Below are positions 36,101 through 44,808 of a DNA stretch of 64,000 nt, piece by piece. Location: the NCBI RefSeq assembly GCF_003399765.1, contig NZ_NFZV01000002.1:186001-250000 (forward strand), written 5' to 3'. The position numbers were made by a program, and so were the translations under genes. The notes under the pieces were generated by a model, which had not been told where the DNA came from, made no database searches, and was given only the letters and a program-made list of their open reading frames with translations. This stretch comes from Alkalilimnicola ehrlichii (GTDB lineage: Bacteria > Pseudomonadota > Gammaproteobacteria > Nitrococcales > AK92). Each line of letters begins with the position of its first letter. Within the stretch, counting starts at the first letter, position 1.

Positions 36101-36926
36101 CCGAGCGCAGCACCAGCAAGAGCCCCACATTAGGCCGGTAACTGTTGTATCCGACGCGCACCTGAGCGTTACGCGCTCCCGTGGCACCGGCCTGAGGCAA
36201 AGCCTCGTCGACAGCCAGCGCAGCCAACTGTTCGGCACCCGAAGGCCCTCGCTCGGCTCGCCGCGTCATGCTATTCGGCGGGCGAAACGCTTGCGCCCCT
36301 AACGACGCATACAGACCGATCAGATGGCTATTAGCCTCGCCCGCCGTTACCGAAGGGGCCGATACATTGCACCAATAAGGCGGGAAGATGCCGCAATTGG
36401 CAAAAGGCGGGTTGGCGCTTCGTGCCCGCACATCGGCAATCGGGTTCTCGGCGTCGACGCCACGATAAGCGACGACAGTCACCACCACGTTACGGGCCAA
36501 CCGCTCATCGGTTGGCCCGCCAGGATAACGAAGCGTCCAGTTATCGCTACTCGGCCCGCCGGCTTGAACCACGTGATAAAAGGCCAGTTGGCCGATATCG
36601 TCGCCGAAGCGCTCATCCGCAATCGGCAGCCAATCTCTCGGCGCACGCTGAAGATGGACGCTATCGCCGCCGACAAAGGCCAGCTGCGCTACCAAGACAT
36701 CGCCCGGCTCAAGATCCTGCGGGCGCGTAACGGTAAAGGTGTGGCTACCGGGCGAGGGCTCTTGATAGGGGTTCGCGGTAGTCGCACCGATGAATTCGAT
36801 ACCCGCATAAGCCGGAGCCATTAGTGCTAGCGCCGTTAAAACGAGAAGCACAGCAGCCGCTTGCCAGCGCTGCAGTCGCGCTCTAAACGGCGCTCGCTTC
36901 GGTTTTTCCGCCCACTCGTTCCGCAC
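33171..36926 (-). CDS. Giant MshQ-like surface protein, DUF6701 family
   Basis: About 1251 residues. The start is uncertain; GTG 36926 (VRNEWAEKPKRAPF) has AAGGGGAG upstream and leads into a signal-like segment (AAAVLLVLTALALMAPAYA). The first part (about 25-280) resembles a beta-rich fibre domain; a lectin-like/concanavalin-type domain follows (about 290-510: VIEFDHYAYGGSG, DGIAVVLSD, FAGGWLGIGIDEYGN). The C-terminal half is the DUF6701 region of MSHA biogenesis protein MshQ, beginning near CNDVSICG/VNHFQLEHSG and containing repeated Cys pairs (CANPDCSD, CANPAGCLPGK) and FRPAAFAVSAP. MshQ is the terminal, largest gene of mannose-sensitive haemagglutinin pilus operons. Here it is alone, with no pilin or ATPase genes around. 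It is likely exported to the cell surface for adhesion. Confidence 0.82.
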   Translation of the reverse strand: MRNEWAEKPKRAPFRARLQRWQAAAVLLVLTALALMAPAYAGIEFIGATTANPYQEPSPGSHTFTVTRPQDLEPGDVLVAQLAFVGGDSVHLQRAPRDWLPIADERFGDDIGQLAFYHVVQAGGPSSDNWTLRYPGGPTDERLARNVVVTVVAYRGVDAENPIADVRARSANPPFANCGIFPPYWCNVSAPSVTAGEANSHLIGLYASLGAQAFRPPNSMTRRAERGPSGAEQLAALAVDEALPQAGATGARNAQVRVGYNSYRPNVGLLLVLRSALPPEYACTVDNFGRAELGPDWMVQHSTGGFGSPRIVNGRLRLTDASPDVATAAMLRRYFPAAGNYLVIEFDHYAYGGSGESTGGDGIAVVLSDADVNPHPGGYGGSLGYAQRAGIAGFAGGWLGIGIDEYGNFSNPTEGRQGGPGRITHAVAVRGSGEGAEGYRYLAGAGSLAPPVSAAGSSAPAPGYRYRITIDMRQPGEAWLRVERDTGNGFRTVIDATEVVRAFGQADVPATLRLTLTGATGDSTNIHELDNVSICGVSEPERARVNHFQLEHSGTGLTCEASDVVVRACANPDCSDVVQEPIGVRLAPAAGWEDGAAVTLVDGVGTFRFRRPEPGAVTLGVSDSEPEARYAIDCIGGSAGSPCALQFEDAVFRFLDEEGRQRWPTQIAGKFSDEGAGAANLYLQALRTDEQTGACRGVFAAGEEVAVELASRCANPAGCLPGKRLEVRGGSGSAYLIPNPENGGHFASVPLRFEAESRAPLAVRYDDVGQLQLAVRYPLVDAEGEPTGRFMGGMSEPFVVRPFGFYLDAGDAVQVAGEAFSVSMTAVAWSPAKDDGSGHPQPTADLSTLSRLAGYGRAGTAPLPQFSHELLAPSSGAIGELRVDDPGAFSAGQAEARLAWSEVGRVGIDVEIADYLGGGAPVRGYLRDAGRFRPAAFAVSAPSLTDQSEWPGCESPGFTYMGQLFELGFTLTALNRGGERTRNYRDEFARLDPSNAAHLSIAAANVTEGEPLLPLSERLRVFEVNPNGEYWREGLLDVLSRLSLDRNDAPDGPLRDFTVGVAPIDADGVTVSSTQRDFDSTGDSSNDSVRLAASEQRYGRLRVLNTYGSERDALPLSLRLEYFDGRAFVRNIDDDCTPFSADALTVIAAASPPAVQPPLRQDDIVASGGGTVLRGLAPAEESLLLQVTADSSDGERKSGWATVVFQLEPQGLPWLAYDWSGDGTYDDNPQAEATFGIYRGPDRLLFRRELY

Positions 36927-37262
36927 GGCCTGCTCTCCCCTTGGGCAGCATCCATGCTTTACCGGTACCGACGCCGTACAGCGACATCGCCGTCCTTGCA
37001 ATCGAACATTGAAAACCCGGCTCGCCGGCTGTACAAGTTAATCATATACAGCCGGGCTACGCCGGGCATTAGGATAATCTAAATGCAACGGGATTCATCT
37101 ACCGTAACTGATAAACGGTTAACCGTTTCGGCACGCATGTAGCGACACAATGTGCGCTGCACCGTTATATGGAAGTACGAGGCGATGCTACGCCGGCCCC
37201 CACCGCAACGGGTATTGCTTAACGTTTCGATCAAGGACCTCGCTTTCCCAAGGACCGTCCCA
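36927..37262. other. 336-bp divergent intergenic region (mshQ-like / mltB)
   Basis: No gene seen. Contains a 9-bp inverted repeat at 37025-37055 roughly midway and AT-richer DNA beside it; it must hold the promoters of both neighbouring genes. Confidence 0.6.
37025..37055. repeat. 9-bp inverted repeat in the mshQ-like/mltB intergenic region
   Basis: CCGGCTGTA (37025-37033) and TACAGCCGG (37047-37055) with a 13-base AT-rich spacer. Perfect arms; could be an operator or a hairpin in the leader of the divergent MshQ-like gene. Confidence 0.45.
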
Positions 37263-38486
37263 ATGCAACACCGTACTACGAAAGCCCCTTTCCGTTTCTT
37301 GCTGCCCCTGGCACTCGCCCTTAGCATTCCCAGCGCCGTTTGGGCAGACAGCGATCCGGAAGCCGAATTTGCCAACTGTCTTGATCGGTTACGCGCTCAG
37401 GCCGTGAGCGCGGGGCTTCAAAACGGGACTTTGGACAAAGTCTTTCCCACCATTAATTATCGCCCGCGGATCGTCGAGCTGGACCGCCAACAGCCGGAAC
37501 TCATCCAAACGTTCTGGCAGTATTTCGAGCGGCGAGCCACTCAAGAGCGCGTCGAACGCGGCCGCCGCCTTCTCGCCGAGCACCGCGAGCTGCTCGACAA
37601 GATTCACGCCGAGTACGGCGTACGGCCCGAATACATCGTCGCCTTATGGGGTATGGAAACGAACTACGGCTCCTTTTTCGGCCGCACCCCCGTATTCGAT
37701 GCGCTAGCAACCCTCGCCTGCGAAGGCCGACGGGAAGCGTTTTTTAGCGAGCAGCTAATCCACGCGCTTCGCATCGTCGAGGAAGACGGCTTTAGCCCGA
37801 GCGACCTGCGCGGCTCTTGGGCCGGCGCGATGGGCCATACCCAATTCATGCCGACCACCTTCACCGCTTACGCCGTCGACTACGACGGCAGCGGCCGACG
37901 GGATTTATGGGGCAGTTTGCCCGATGCGTTCGCGTCATCGGCCAATTACCTCAGCCGCCTGGGCTGGAAAGACGGCCAACGCTGGGGCCGGGAAGTCAGC
38001 CTGCCGGACAATTTCGACTGGTCCGCAGCGGGGCTCGACGAGCGGCGTACCTTAGCCGAATGGCAGCGCCTTGGGGTCCGCCGCACTGACGGTAGCGCAT
38101 TGCCGTCAGTCAATTTGGAAGCCTCCCTGCTACTGCCGGCCGGTCATCGCGGTCCGGCCTTTCTCGTCTACGACAACTTCCGCCACATCCTGCGTTGGAA
38201 CGCCTCGACCCATTACGCGCTCTCTGTTGGTTATCTGGCCGATCGCATTGCCGGCATGGGCACGTTGGCAGCCCAACCGCCGAGCCAGGAACAAGCGCTC
38301 AGTCGTGACGACGTTAAGGAAATCCAGCGGCGCCTGGTCGACTTAGGCTACTTGGACGGCCCCATCGACGGCATTGCCGGGCGACTAACGCGAGCCGCTA
38401 TTCGCGAGTTTCAGCGAGGCCGAAACCTACCGGCCGACGGCCACCCGGACTATCGCTTGTTGGAGCAATTGCGAGGTACATCCTAA
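37263..38486 (+). CDS. mltB: Lytic murein transglycosylase B
   Basis: Start ATG 37263 (MQHRTTKAPFRF) follows AAGGA; residues 1-28 form a signal peptide (LLPLALALSIPSAVWA), with no lipobox Cys. The SLT_2 (MltB) domain spans about residues 35-330: the catalytic Glu lies in VALWGMETNYGSFFG, and GSWAGAMGHTQFMPTTF is the family hallmark. A C-terminal peptidoglycan-binding domain (about 340-400, VKEIQRRLVDLGYLDGPIDG and AIREFQRGRNLP) follows. It cleaves the glycan strand to give 1,6-anhydro-muropeptides in the periplasm. The 407-residue length matches MltB proteins carrying a PG_binding_1 tail. It is followed 20 bp later by the DUF488 gene. Confidence 0.92.
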   Translation: MQHRTTKAPFRFLLPLALALSIPSAVWADSDPEAEFANCLDRLRAQAVSAGLQNGTLDKVFPTINYRPRIVELDRQQPELIQTFWQYFERRATQERVERGRRLLAEHRELLDKIHAEYGVRPEYIVALWGMETNYGSFFGRTPVFDALATLACEGRREAFFSEQLIHALRIVEEDGFSPSDLRGSWAGAMGHTQFMPTTFTAYAVDYDGSGRRDLWGSLPDAFASSANYLSRLGWKDGQRWGREVSLPDNFDWSAAGLDERRTLAEWQRLGVRRTDGSALPSVNLEASLLLPAGHRGPAFLVYDNFRHILRWNASTHYALSVGYLADRIAGMGTLAAQPPSQEQALSRDDVKEIQRRLVDLGYLDGPIDGIAGRLTRAAIREFQRGRNLPADGHPDYRLLEQLRGTS

Positions 38487-38506
38487 GCCGAAGGAGGACA
38501 TGCCCG

Positions 38507-39034
38507 TTGGCCAACAAACCCGATATCGTCCTTAAGCGCGTTTACGAACCGGCCTCAGATAAGGACGGCTACCGCGTTCTCATCGACCGTCTTTGGCCGC
38601 GCGGCGTCAGCCGGGAACGGGCCGCGATCGATGCCTGGGAAAAGCAGCTAGCCCCCTCCACCGAACTACGCCGCTGGTTCGATCATAAGCCTGAGCGGTG
38701 GGAAGAATTCCGCCGCCGCTACGGCGACGAGCTTACCGCTCATACGGCCGAGTTGGCGGCGTTACGGCAACAAGCCAGGCAACGGCGCCTCACGTTGGTT
38801 TACGCGAGCCGAGAGCGACATTACACGCATGCGGTCATCCTCAAACAATGCTTGGAAGAGGCGCCGGAGGAAACAAACCCGCCGAATTCCTCGCCCTGTA
38901 TGATGGCCGAGTTTCCGGAGTACAACGGCCTCCCGCCAGCACCGCCCCGCTCCCCAAAAAAACCTGATAAAACCAAGCCCCCTTACAAGACAACGCCCGC
39001 CGCGAGCGCAAGAATCAGGATACAGAGCATATAA
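38507..39034 (+). CDS. DUF488 family protein with unusual C-terminal extension
   Basis: The DUF488 core occupies residues 1-120: VLKRVYEP, RVLIDRLWPRGVS, LRRWFDHKPERWEEFRRRY and LTLVYASRERHYTHAVILK. DUF488 proteins are small cytosolic proteins of unknown function, normally 115-125 residues. Here the frame runs to 175 residues; the last 55 are Pro/Lys-rich and compositionally unlike the core, and the last 52 bases overlap the convergent antiporter gene. The natural end may lie near residue 125 and be hidden by a base error, though I could not locate one convincingly. The start is TTG 38507, with AAGGAGG at good spacing; an ATG at 38500 is out of frame and soon meets a stop. Confidence 0.72.
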   Translation: MANKPDIVLKRVYEPASDKDGYRVLIDRLWPRGVSRERAAIDAWEKQLAPSTELRRWFDHKPERWEEFRRRYGDELTAHTAELAALRQQARQRRLTLVYASRERHYTHAVILKQCLEEAPEETNPPNSSPCMMAEFPEYNGLPPAPPRSPKKPDKTKPPYKTTPAASARIRIQSI

Positions 39035-40623
39035 ATCACCCCGGTCACCGGCGACCGCCGCAAATAGGCTTCCATCTGCGGCCAAGGCATAGGCGGGAAC
39101 CAATAGCGGTGACGCGGTCGGTGCTCGCTCACCGGCAATACCGGCGGTTTCAGATGATGGGCCAACCACTCCAACGGCACGACGATATCGCCAGGAGGAA
39201 TTCGCCACCGCACAGCCCAGCGCGCCAGTAGCAATGCCGTTGCCGCACCCACCAGCATGGGCCACAAGGTTTTCCATAGCGATGCGCCGGCAAAGGCGAG
39301 TAAAAACACCTCGGGGTTTAGCGACCACGCCAGCAACCACGGTATCAGCAACGCTAAACCGGTCAAGCCGAGAAAAGGCACAGGGCTCGCCAACCCTCGC
39401 CCGACGCCCTCCGCACTCGAACGAGGTTTGCGTAAGGCCCAAACAAAGCGAGACATCAACAAGGTACTGGTAACAGTGGTCAACGGTAACGCTACCGCCA
39501 ACAGCTCCCCGGCAACCGCCGGAAGGGTCGACAAGTAGCCGTCAAACCACAACTTAACCATCGCCGCCGCCGTCATCGGGGCACCCACCAAGGCCAGCGA
39601 TAGCAAACCCAGTACCGGCCAAACCCACCCCCCCGACCTGGCCGCACGGTCGGTGCCTACGCCCAAGAACAGTGCGGCTTTTACCAAAGCGTGCTGACAG
39701 GCGAACAACGCCAAGGCAGGCACTAATAAAGGCCACAAGCTCGGCGAGGCGACAGCCATCCCGAACCCAGCAGTAAAAATACCCATTTGGCTGATACTGG
39801 AATACGCCAACATCATCTTCGGGTTGGTCTGAACGGCCCCCACTAAGGCTGCCAACACGGCCGCCGCCATCCCCAAAGCAATAATCGCTACCGACCACTC
39901 CGCCAGCACCGGCGCAGTCTCCGGCAAAAAACGCAACCACCCGATCGCTCCGGCTTTCAACAAAACACCGCTCAGCAAAGCACTCGCCGGCGGCGGCGCA
40001 ATGCCGTGCGCCAGAGGTAACCACATATGCAACGGCAACACCCCGTGCTTAATACCTAAGCCGAAGAACAATAGGACGGCGGGAAACGGACCGCTGCGAC
40101 CGGCCGCGAGGAAAATAAAACCGGCTAAGATCATTAATTCGCTAAATAGCGCCAGAATGACATAAATCCGCCCCGCACGACGCGTTTGCGGCTCTCGATC
40201 GGTAACGATCAAGCCGTACCCGGCTAGGCTGAGCAGGGCAAAGAACAAGTAAAACCCAGGCCCGCCAAATGCCAGCATCACGCCTAAATTGCCCACCATG
40301 GCGAGCAAATAGCAGAATACGAAACGCCGCTCGACAAAGCTCGACACCGGCAATCCGGCCGAGCGCAAATGGAAGCCGGCCGCCGTCCACACCAAAGCGG
40401 TAAACCCCAGGAATATGCGACCTAGCTCATCCAAACCCAGCAGTAAGCCAAACAAGATAGGCGAATAAACCACGCTCCCCTCGGCGCCGAACACCGCCGT
40501 CAGTAATGCGGGCCAAGAGGCATAAGGCAGCAGTCGCGCGGCCCACTGACAGGTGCGGCCGCTACACACGGCGATCGCTAGCACTAAAGGCACCAGCACA
40601 ACCGTCAACAGCACCACACTCAT
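38983..40623 (-). CDS. Antiporter subunit of the NuoL/M/N-MrpD superfamily (third, most divergent copy)
   Basis: The 546-residue membrane protein starts at ATG 40623 (MSVVLLTVVLV), overlapping the preceding stop by 4 bp. It has about 14 predicted helices and the Proton_antipo_M core: FGLGIKHGVLPLHMWLPLAHGIAPPPASALLSG (TM7-8 region, Lys and His of the ion path), MMLAYSSISQMGI and HALVKAALFLGVG. The C-terminus is longer than in ordinary MrpD and ends with a late amphipathic segment and one final helix (GVIYMLCILILALAAGVVL), reminiscent of NuoL/MrpA-type tails. It is last of nine antiporter genes and the least similar of the three large subunits. Its end overlaps the convergent DUF488 frame. Role: one of the proton or Na+ translocating subunits. 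Confidence 0.85.
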   Translation of the reverse strand: MSVVLLTVVLVPLVLAIAVCSGRTCQWAARLLPYASWPALLTAVFGAEGSVVYSPILFGLLLGLDELGRIFLGFTALVWTAAGFHLRSAGLPVSSFVERRFVFCYLLAMVGNLGVMLAFGGPGFYLFFALLSLAGYGLIVTDREPQTRRAGRIYVILALFSELMILAGFIFLAAGRSGPFPAVLLFFGLGIKHGVLPLHMWLPLAHGIAPPPASALLSGVLLKAGAIGWLRFLPETAPVLAEWSVAIIALGMAAAVLAALVGAVQTNPKMMLAYSSISQMGIFTAGFGMAVASPSLWPLLVPALALFACQHALVKAALFLGVGTDRAARSGGWVWPVLGLLSLALVGAPMTAAAMVKLWFDGYLSTLPAVAGELLAVALPLTTVTSTLLMSRFVWALRKPRSSAEGVGRGLASPVPFLGLTGLALLIPWLLAWSLNPEVFLLAFAGASLWKTLWPMLVGAATALLLARWAVRWRIPPGDIVVPLEWLAHHLKPPVLPVSEHRPRHRYWFPPMPWPQMEAYLRRSPVTGVIYMLCILILALAAGVVL

Positions 40624-42119
40624 CGGCCCATCTCCAGTTGAGCGATCAGCTCCGCCCAATACAAAGGACTCAACACCCAGCCGGCGAACAGACCGAAGAA
40701 CAGGGTTAGAGCAGCCGTTACCAACGGCGGGACTAAAAGGCTTGCTTTCGTTTCCAACCGCTGTTGGTATCGCTCGTGCGGCCATTCGCCTTCGCGCCGA
40801 CCGAACCAACCGCGGTAGATCGCCGGCAGGAAGTACGCGGCGTTCAGCAAACCGCTTAAAAGCAGCACAAAGAGCACCCAGTCATAGCCGCCCTGCACAG
40901 CCCCCAGGCCCAAATACCACTTGCTGATAAATCCTGCGGTTGGCGGCAGCGCCATCATGCCGAAGCCGCTAATGGTGAAGGCCGTCATCGTCCACGGCAT
41001 GCGGCGACCGATACCGTTCAGCTCGCTGACTTTGTGGACGCCAAGCGTCTCGGCAAAAATGCCGGCGCAAAAGAACAAGGTAATTTTCATCACGCCTTGA
41101 TGCACCAAGTGCACCAAAGCGCCGACAATCGCAGCCGGCGTGAGGATGCTTGCGCCAAGCACGATGTAGGAAAGTTGGCTCACCGTGGAATACGCCAAAC
41201 GGCGCTTCAGGTCGTCTTGTTGCAAAGCGCGCAAAGAGCCGTAGACAATCGTTGCCACCGTAACGAGCAGCAAGCCGCTGCCAAGATCCAGCGTCCTCGC
41301 CAGGTCTATCCCATACACGTCGTAAATGACCCTGACGATGCCGAACGCACCGGCTTTGACTACCGCGACGGCGTGCAGCAAAGCACTAACCGGCGCCGGG
41401 GCAACCATCGCCATCGGTAACCAGATATGCAGAGGCACCAACGCCGCCTTGACCGCAAAGCCGGCCACCAGCAGCACAAAAATCCACCTCAGCGCGGGAT
41501 ACAGCTCCTCGCTCACCCCACGTAAGGCCCCACCCTGCTCGACGAAACCGACAGGCCCAACCAGCACGTACAACCAGGCAATACCTACCAACAACACCGC
41601 CCCGCCCGCCACCGTGTAGGCTAGATAAATGCGGCCGGCCTGCAACGATGCGCGATTACCGCGGTGAACGACCAACGGATAGGTAGACAGGGTCAACAAT
41701 TCGTAGAACAAAAAGAAGGTAAACAGGTTGCCGGCCAGGGCAATGCCAACGGTAGCGGCTACGCAAAGGCTGAAGAAACCGAAAAAGCGCCGTTGATTCG
41801 GCGTTCCCGCCAGATAACCGATGGCGTATACGGTCGTTAATAACCATAAAACGGCGGATAAGGTCACGAACAACATGGCCAGCGCGTCGATCCGCAAGCT
41901 AAACGCAACGTCGGGCAACAACTCGTAGGCGAACTCGAAACGCCAACCGCGGTAGACACCCCAAAGCACGCCCGCCACCAATGCCAACTTCACCACCGCG
42001 CCGGTCAAGTTAATGCAGTTGCGGGCGACGGCTTGCGGTTCGCGCAGCGCGAAGATGAGCAATGCAGGAATCAGGGAGCTGAGCAACAGCAGCAGAGGTA
42101 GCAATGCGCTTCCGTTCAC
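40620..42119 (-). CDS. mnhD: Mrp/Mnh antiporter subunit D-like (second copy)
   Basis: 499 residues from a GTG start at 42119 that overlaps the upstream stop (GTGA). It has about 14 helices and the conserved core ELLTLSTYPLVVH (TM5 glutamate region), AGFAVKAALVPLHIWLPMAMVAPAPVSALLHAVAVVKAGAFG (spread over TM7-8, with the paired Lys of the ion-translocation path), RRLAYSTVSQLSYI and VMKITLFFCAGI. It belongs to the Proton_antipo_M family shared by MrpA/MrpD and NuoL/M/N. The sequence looks closer to NuoM/MrpD than to MrpA, as it lacks the MrpA C-terminal domain, which is encoded separately here (44542). Part of the nine-gene operon. Confidence 0.87.
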   Translation of the reverse strand: MNGSALLPLLLLLSSLIPALLIFALREPQAVARNCINLTGAVVKLALVAGVLWGVYRGWRFEFAYELLPDVAFSLRIDALAMLFVTLSAVLWLLTTVYAIGYLAGTPNQRRFFGFFSLCVAATVGIALAGNLFTFFLFYELLTLSTYPLVVHRGNRASLQAGRIYLAYTVAGGAVLLVGIAWLYVLVGPVGFVEQGGALRGVSEELYPALRWIFVLLVAGFAVKAALVPLHIWLPMAMVAPAPVSALLHAVAVVKAGAFGIVRVIYDVYGIDLARTLDLGSGLLLVTVATIVYGSLRALQQDDLKRRLAYSTVSQLSYIVLGASILTPAAIVGALVHLVHQGVMKITLFFCAGIFAETLGVHKVSELNGIGRRMPWTMTAFTISGFGMMALPPTAGFISKWYLGLGAVQGGYDWVLFVLLLSGLLNAAYFLPAIYRGWFGRREGEWPHERYQQRLETKASLLVPPLVTAALTLFFGLFAGWVLSPLYWAELIAQLEMGR

Positions 42120-43585
42120 CCGCCACCTCCCGCGCCCCCGGCGGCAAGCGCAAGCCACTCCAGAAAAGGAGCGGGATATAAGCCCATCAGAACCGAAATA
42201 ACGGCCATCGCAAGACACACCGCTTGCGGCCAATGCGGCACCGGCGCAAACTGTGCAGCCCCCCTTGGGCCACGAAAGGCCGGTTTGAGCACCGAAAAGA
42301 CATAACCCGCCGCCAGAAAGCCGCCGCCGATCAGGACCAATACCCACCACCACTGACCACTACTGATACTGGCTTCCAGCAGCAACCATTTGGCAACAAA
42401 ACCGCCGCTCGGCGGCAAACCCATCAGGGTAAGCCCAGCCAAACCTAGCGCGAAGACAGCCATCGGCAGCTGGCTAGCGGCCCCGACCACATCGCTCAGG
42501 TAGTCACGCCGGCGGGCGTGAAGAATCAACCCGGCCGCCAAGAACATCGCGCTTTTCGCAAATGCATGCGAAAGCAACAGCCATAAACCGCCGCTCCAGG
42601 CAGCCGCCGCGGCCATCGACTGCGTTAGCGGCAGCAGAAGCAACACGTAGCCAAACTGAGCGATCGTGGAGTACGCCACTAACAGCTTTAAGCGACGCTG
42701 CACCAACGCCATCGCCGAGCCCCACAACACCGCCAACGCGCCTAACGCCCCCAGCAATTGAGCGAACGCCACCGGCATAATAGGTGCAAACACCTCAAGC
42801 CAGAGTCGAAGCAACCAGTACATCGAGCCCATGACGACCAGCGCCGACAATAAAGCGCTGGCCGCTGTCGGCGCGCTGGAGTGCGCCGGCGGCAACCAGA
42901 CATGGAGCGGAAACAGCGCGGTTTTCGCCAACAACCCAACGGCCATCAGAACGAACGCAAAGCGAGCCGCCGCGACCGGCTCCATCCGCTCTGCAAGCAA
43001 ACCCACGTCCAGCGTTCCAAAGAGCGCATAGAGCAACCCGACTCCAAGCAAATAGCTCATGGACCCGGCCAGTGCGATCAGCAAGTAGCGCATCGCGGCA
43101 CGCAATGCCGCGACGGAACCGCCCAAAACCACCATCGATACGGCGGCCAGGCTCACCAACTCCAGGCTTACATAGATATTGAAAATATCGCCCGATAAAA
43201 ACAGCGCGTTGAGAGAGCCTAGGAGGAATAGAAACAACGGCCAAAACACGACCGCCCGCTTCGAGCCGCCCATCGCCGCTTCTTCTTCCTGGCTAAACAA
43301 CGCCACCAGGAGCGCGACTAAGGCCGTGGCTATAATCATGAGCAAGCTTGTCGCATCGACTCGCCAAAGGATGCCCAAGGGCGCATCCCAACCTGCCAAC
43401 GCATACGTCCAAGCTCCTTTCTCGACGAAGCGAAACCACAGCGCCACGGCACTAACGAGCACGCTCGCGCTCACCGCCATCGGCAACAACGGCAAGCAGC
43501 GCGGACCGAGCACGTATACCGTAGGCGCCGCTAGCAGCGGCAACGCGCACACCCCGAGCAACCACACCTCGGGACTCACGCTCAC
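42116..43585 (-). CDS. mnhD: Mrp/Mnh antiporter subunit D (first copy)
   Basis: 489 residues, GTG start at 43585 overlapping the mnhC stop (GTGA type). Helical membrane protein of Proton_antipo_M type with [18 protein letters not shown] (TM5), [33 protein letters not shown] (TM7-8; Lys/His), [17 protein letters not shown] and [12 protein letters not shown]. Length and position directly behind mnhC make it the canonical MnhD/MbhH equivalent. It conducts H+ in exchange for Na+ as part of the membrane complex. The Gly-rich C-terminus is short. Start choice rests on the overlap and on the conserved N-terminal helix. Confidence 0.88.
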   Translation of the reverse strand: MSVSPEVWLLGVCALPLLAAPTVYVLGPRCLPLLPMAVSASVLVSAVALWFRFVEKGAWTYALAGWDAPLGILWRVDATSLLMIIATALVALLVALFSQEEEAAMGGSKRAVVFWPLFLFLLGSLNALFLSGDIFNIYVSLELVSLAAVSMVVLGGSVAALRAAMRYLLIALAGSMSYLLGVGLLYALFGTLDVGLLAERMEPVAAARFAFVLMAVGLLAKTALFPLHVWLPPAHSSAPTAASALLSALVVMGSMYWLLRLWLEVFAPIMPVAFAQLLGALGALAVLWGSAMALVQRRLKLLVAYSTIAQFGYVLLLLPLTQSMAAAAAWSGGLWLLLSHAFAKSAMFLAAGLILHARRRDYLSDVVGAASQLPMAVFALGLAGLTLMGLPPSGGFVAKWLLLEASISSGQWWWVLVLIGGGFLAAGYVFSVLKPAFRGPRGAAQFAPVPHWPQAVCLAMAVISVLMGLYPAPFLEWLALAAGGAGGGG

Positions 43586-43887
43586 CCCCTTCCGTCCTCG
43601 TCAAGATCGCTCTCGCCGGTAAGCTCTATGAACCGGCAGGCTAGAACCAGCGCAAAGGCGGCCAAGGAGATCGAAATCACAATCCCAGTCAGCACTAATG
43701 CTTGCGGCACCGGATCGGTCACGCCCTGCCCAGGCACCCGTGCTAACGCAATAATCAGCAAAAACACGGCGCTCGTGGCGATTTTCGCCGCGATAATACG
43801 GCGTATGAGGTGACGATAGGCAAACAGGCCGAACAGCCCCCACGCAAACAGCAAAGCCCCGACCAGCGCAAAAACCGCTTCACTCAC
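43582..43887 (-). CDS. mnhC: Mrp/Mnh antiporter subunit C (NuoK-like)
   Basis: 101 residues with three helices, GTG start at 43887 overlapping the upstream stop by 4 bases. The sequence follows the NuoK/MrpC pattern: [41 protein letters not shown], then a TM2-3 loop with [29 protein letters not shown]. The family's conserved Pro-Gln-Ala-Leu-x-Leu-Thr-x-Ile-Val motif is present, which makes identification firm. The charged C-terminus ([11 protein letters not shown]) is cytosolic. Its stop overlaps the next gene's GTG. Confidence 0.9.
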   Translation of the reverse strand: MSEAVFALVGALLFAWGLFGLFAYRHLIRRIIAAKIATSAVFLLIIALARVPGQGVTDPVPQALVLTGIVISISLAAFALVLACRFIELTGESDLDEDGRG

Positions 43888-44549
43888 GCCACGCCCTCCC
43901 GCTCGCTGTGAACAATGGCTGCGAGATCGAGAAAACAAGCGCCGATCGATACCGTGAGTACAACCTCGATCGCGATGATTAATCCCGTCGCCCAAGCGGG
44001 CGGATAAGCCAGTAGGTTAAAACCCGCCAGCGCCACCAAGGCACCGATGGCAAGAAACGTCAGGAGGCCGACACTTATCACCAATCGCCAAGCGGCACCT
44101 TGCGGTGCCTGCCGCAAACGGTGGCCCAACAGCAGCAGAATGCCTGCCGCGGCCAATACGGTCCCGCCTTGGAACGCGCCGCCGGAGCGCTCCGTACCCG
44201 CCCAGAACAGGTACGCTGCCATTAACACGGCCACTAACAACAAACGCGGCAACACCCATACGATGAGCGGGCTGAGCACCGCGGTCTGTTCGTACTCGGT
44301 CGGTTCCCCCTGAACCGCACGCGCCGCCAAGACGGCCAGCACCAAAACCCCCACTTCAAGTAAGGTATCCCAGCTACGGAAATTGAGCAGCACGGCGGTT
44401 ACGGGGTGATCGACACCGCTTGCCGTCAGATACTCGGCGATCCACGGCTGTAATCCGCCATGTGGCTCTATGTCTAGCCCAACCTTCGCTAATAAGCCAC
44501 CAACGGCTAGTGCCAAGATCAGAAAGACACAGGTAAACGCTCTACTCAT
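43884..44549 (-). CDS. mnhB: Mrp/Mnh antiporter subunit B, fused MbhE/MbhF-like
   Basis: 221 residues, ATG start 44549 overlapping the DUF4040 gene by 8 bp. Residues 1-90 ([52 protein letters not shown]) match the MbhE-like segment that ends MrpA proteins. Residues about 95-221 match the MnhB domain ([44 protein letters not shown]). The Gly-Gly-x-Phe-Gln-Gly-Gly motif is characteristic of MnhB. Because MrpA's C-terminal piece is attached here rather than to a large MrpA, the arrangement resembles MBH hydrogenase membrane arms. About six transmembrane helices. Confidence 0.87.
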   Translation of the reverse strand: MSRAFTCVFLILALAVGGLLAKVGLDIEPHGGLQPWIAEYLTASGVDHPVTAVLLNFRSWDTLLEVGVLVLAVLAARAVQGEPTEYEQTAVLSPLIVWVLPRLLLVAVLMAAYLFWAGTERSGGAFQGGTVLAAAGILLLLGHRLRQAPQGAAWRLVISVGLLTFLAIGALVALAGFNLLAYPPAWATGLIIAIEVVLTVSIGACFLDLAAIVHSEREGVA

Positions 44550-44808
44550 CCGGCCTCCTTACGCGAGCGGCTAGCGAGCGCCGCACCCTAGCCAGGGCGA
44601 CAATCAGCAACACACCGGTGATGCCCGCACCCACCGCGGCTTCCGCCAACGCCACATCGGGCGCTTGCAGGCGTAACCAAGCAAGTGCCATCAAGACACC
44701 GAACACGATCATAAAAGCCACGTTGCGGAATAAATCCGCGCCGGCCAACGCCGCCCAGGCCGACATGAGCAGCAGACCTCCGAGCAAAATATCGAACGCG
44801 ACCGCCAT
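44542..44808 (-). CDS. DUF4040/MbhD-like antiporter subunit (stand-alone MrpA C-terminal domain)
   Basis: 88 residues from ATG 44808, whose first base overlaps the mnhG stop (ATGA). Three helices: FDILLGGLLLMSAWAALAG, LFRNVAFMIVFGVLMALAWLRL and LAEAAVGAGITGVLLIVALA. The motif QAPDVALAEAAVGAGI is the DUF4040 signature found at the end of MrpA and in MbhD. A longer frame upstream overlaps mnhG and has no ribosome site. It is the separate MrpA C-terminal subunit needed to join MrpBCEFG to the large D-type subunits. Arg-rich C-terminus is cytosolic. Confidence 0.85.
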   Translation of the reverse strand: MAVAFDILLGGLLLMSAWAALAGADLFRNVAFMIVFGVLMALAWLRLQAPDVALAEAAVGAGITGVLLIVALARVRRSLAARVRRPDE

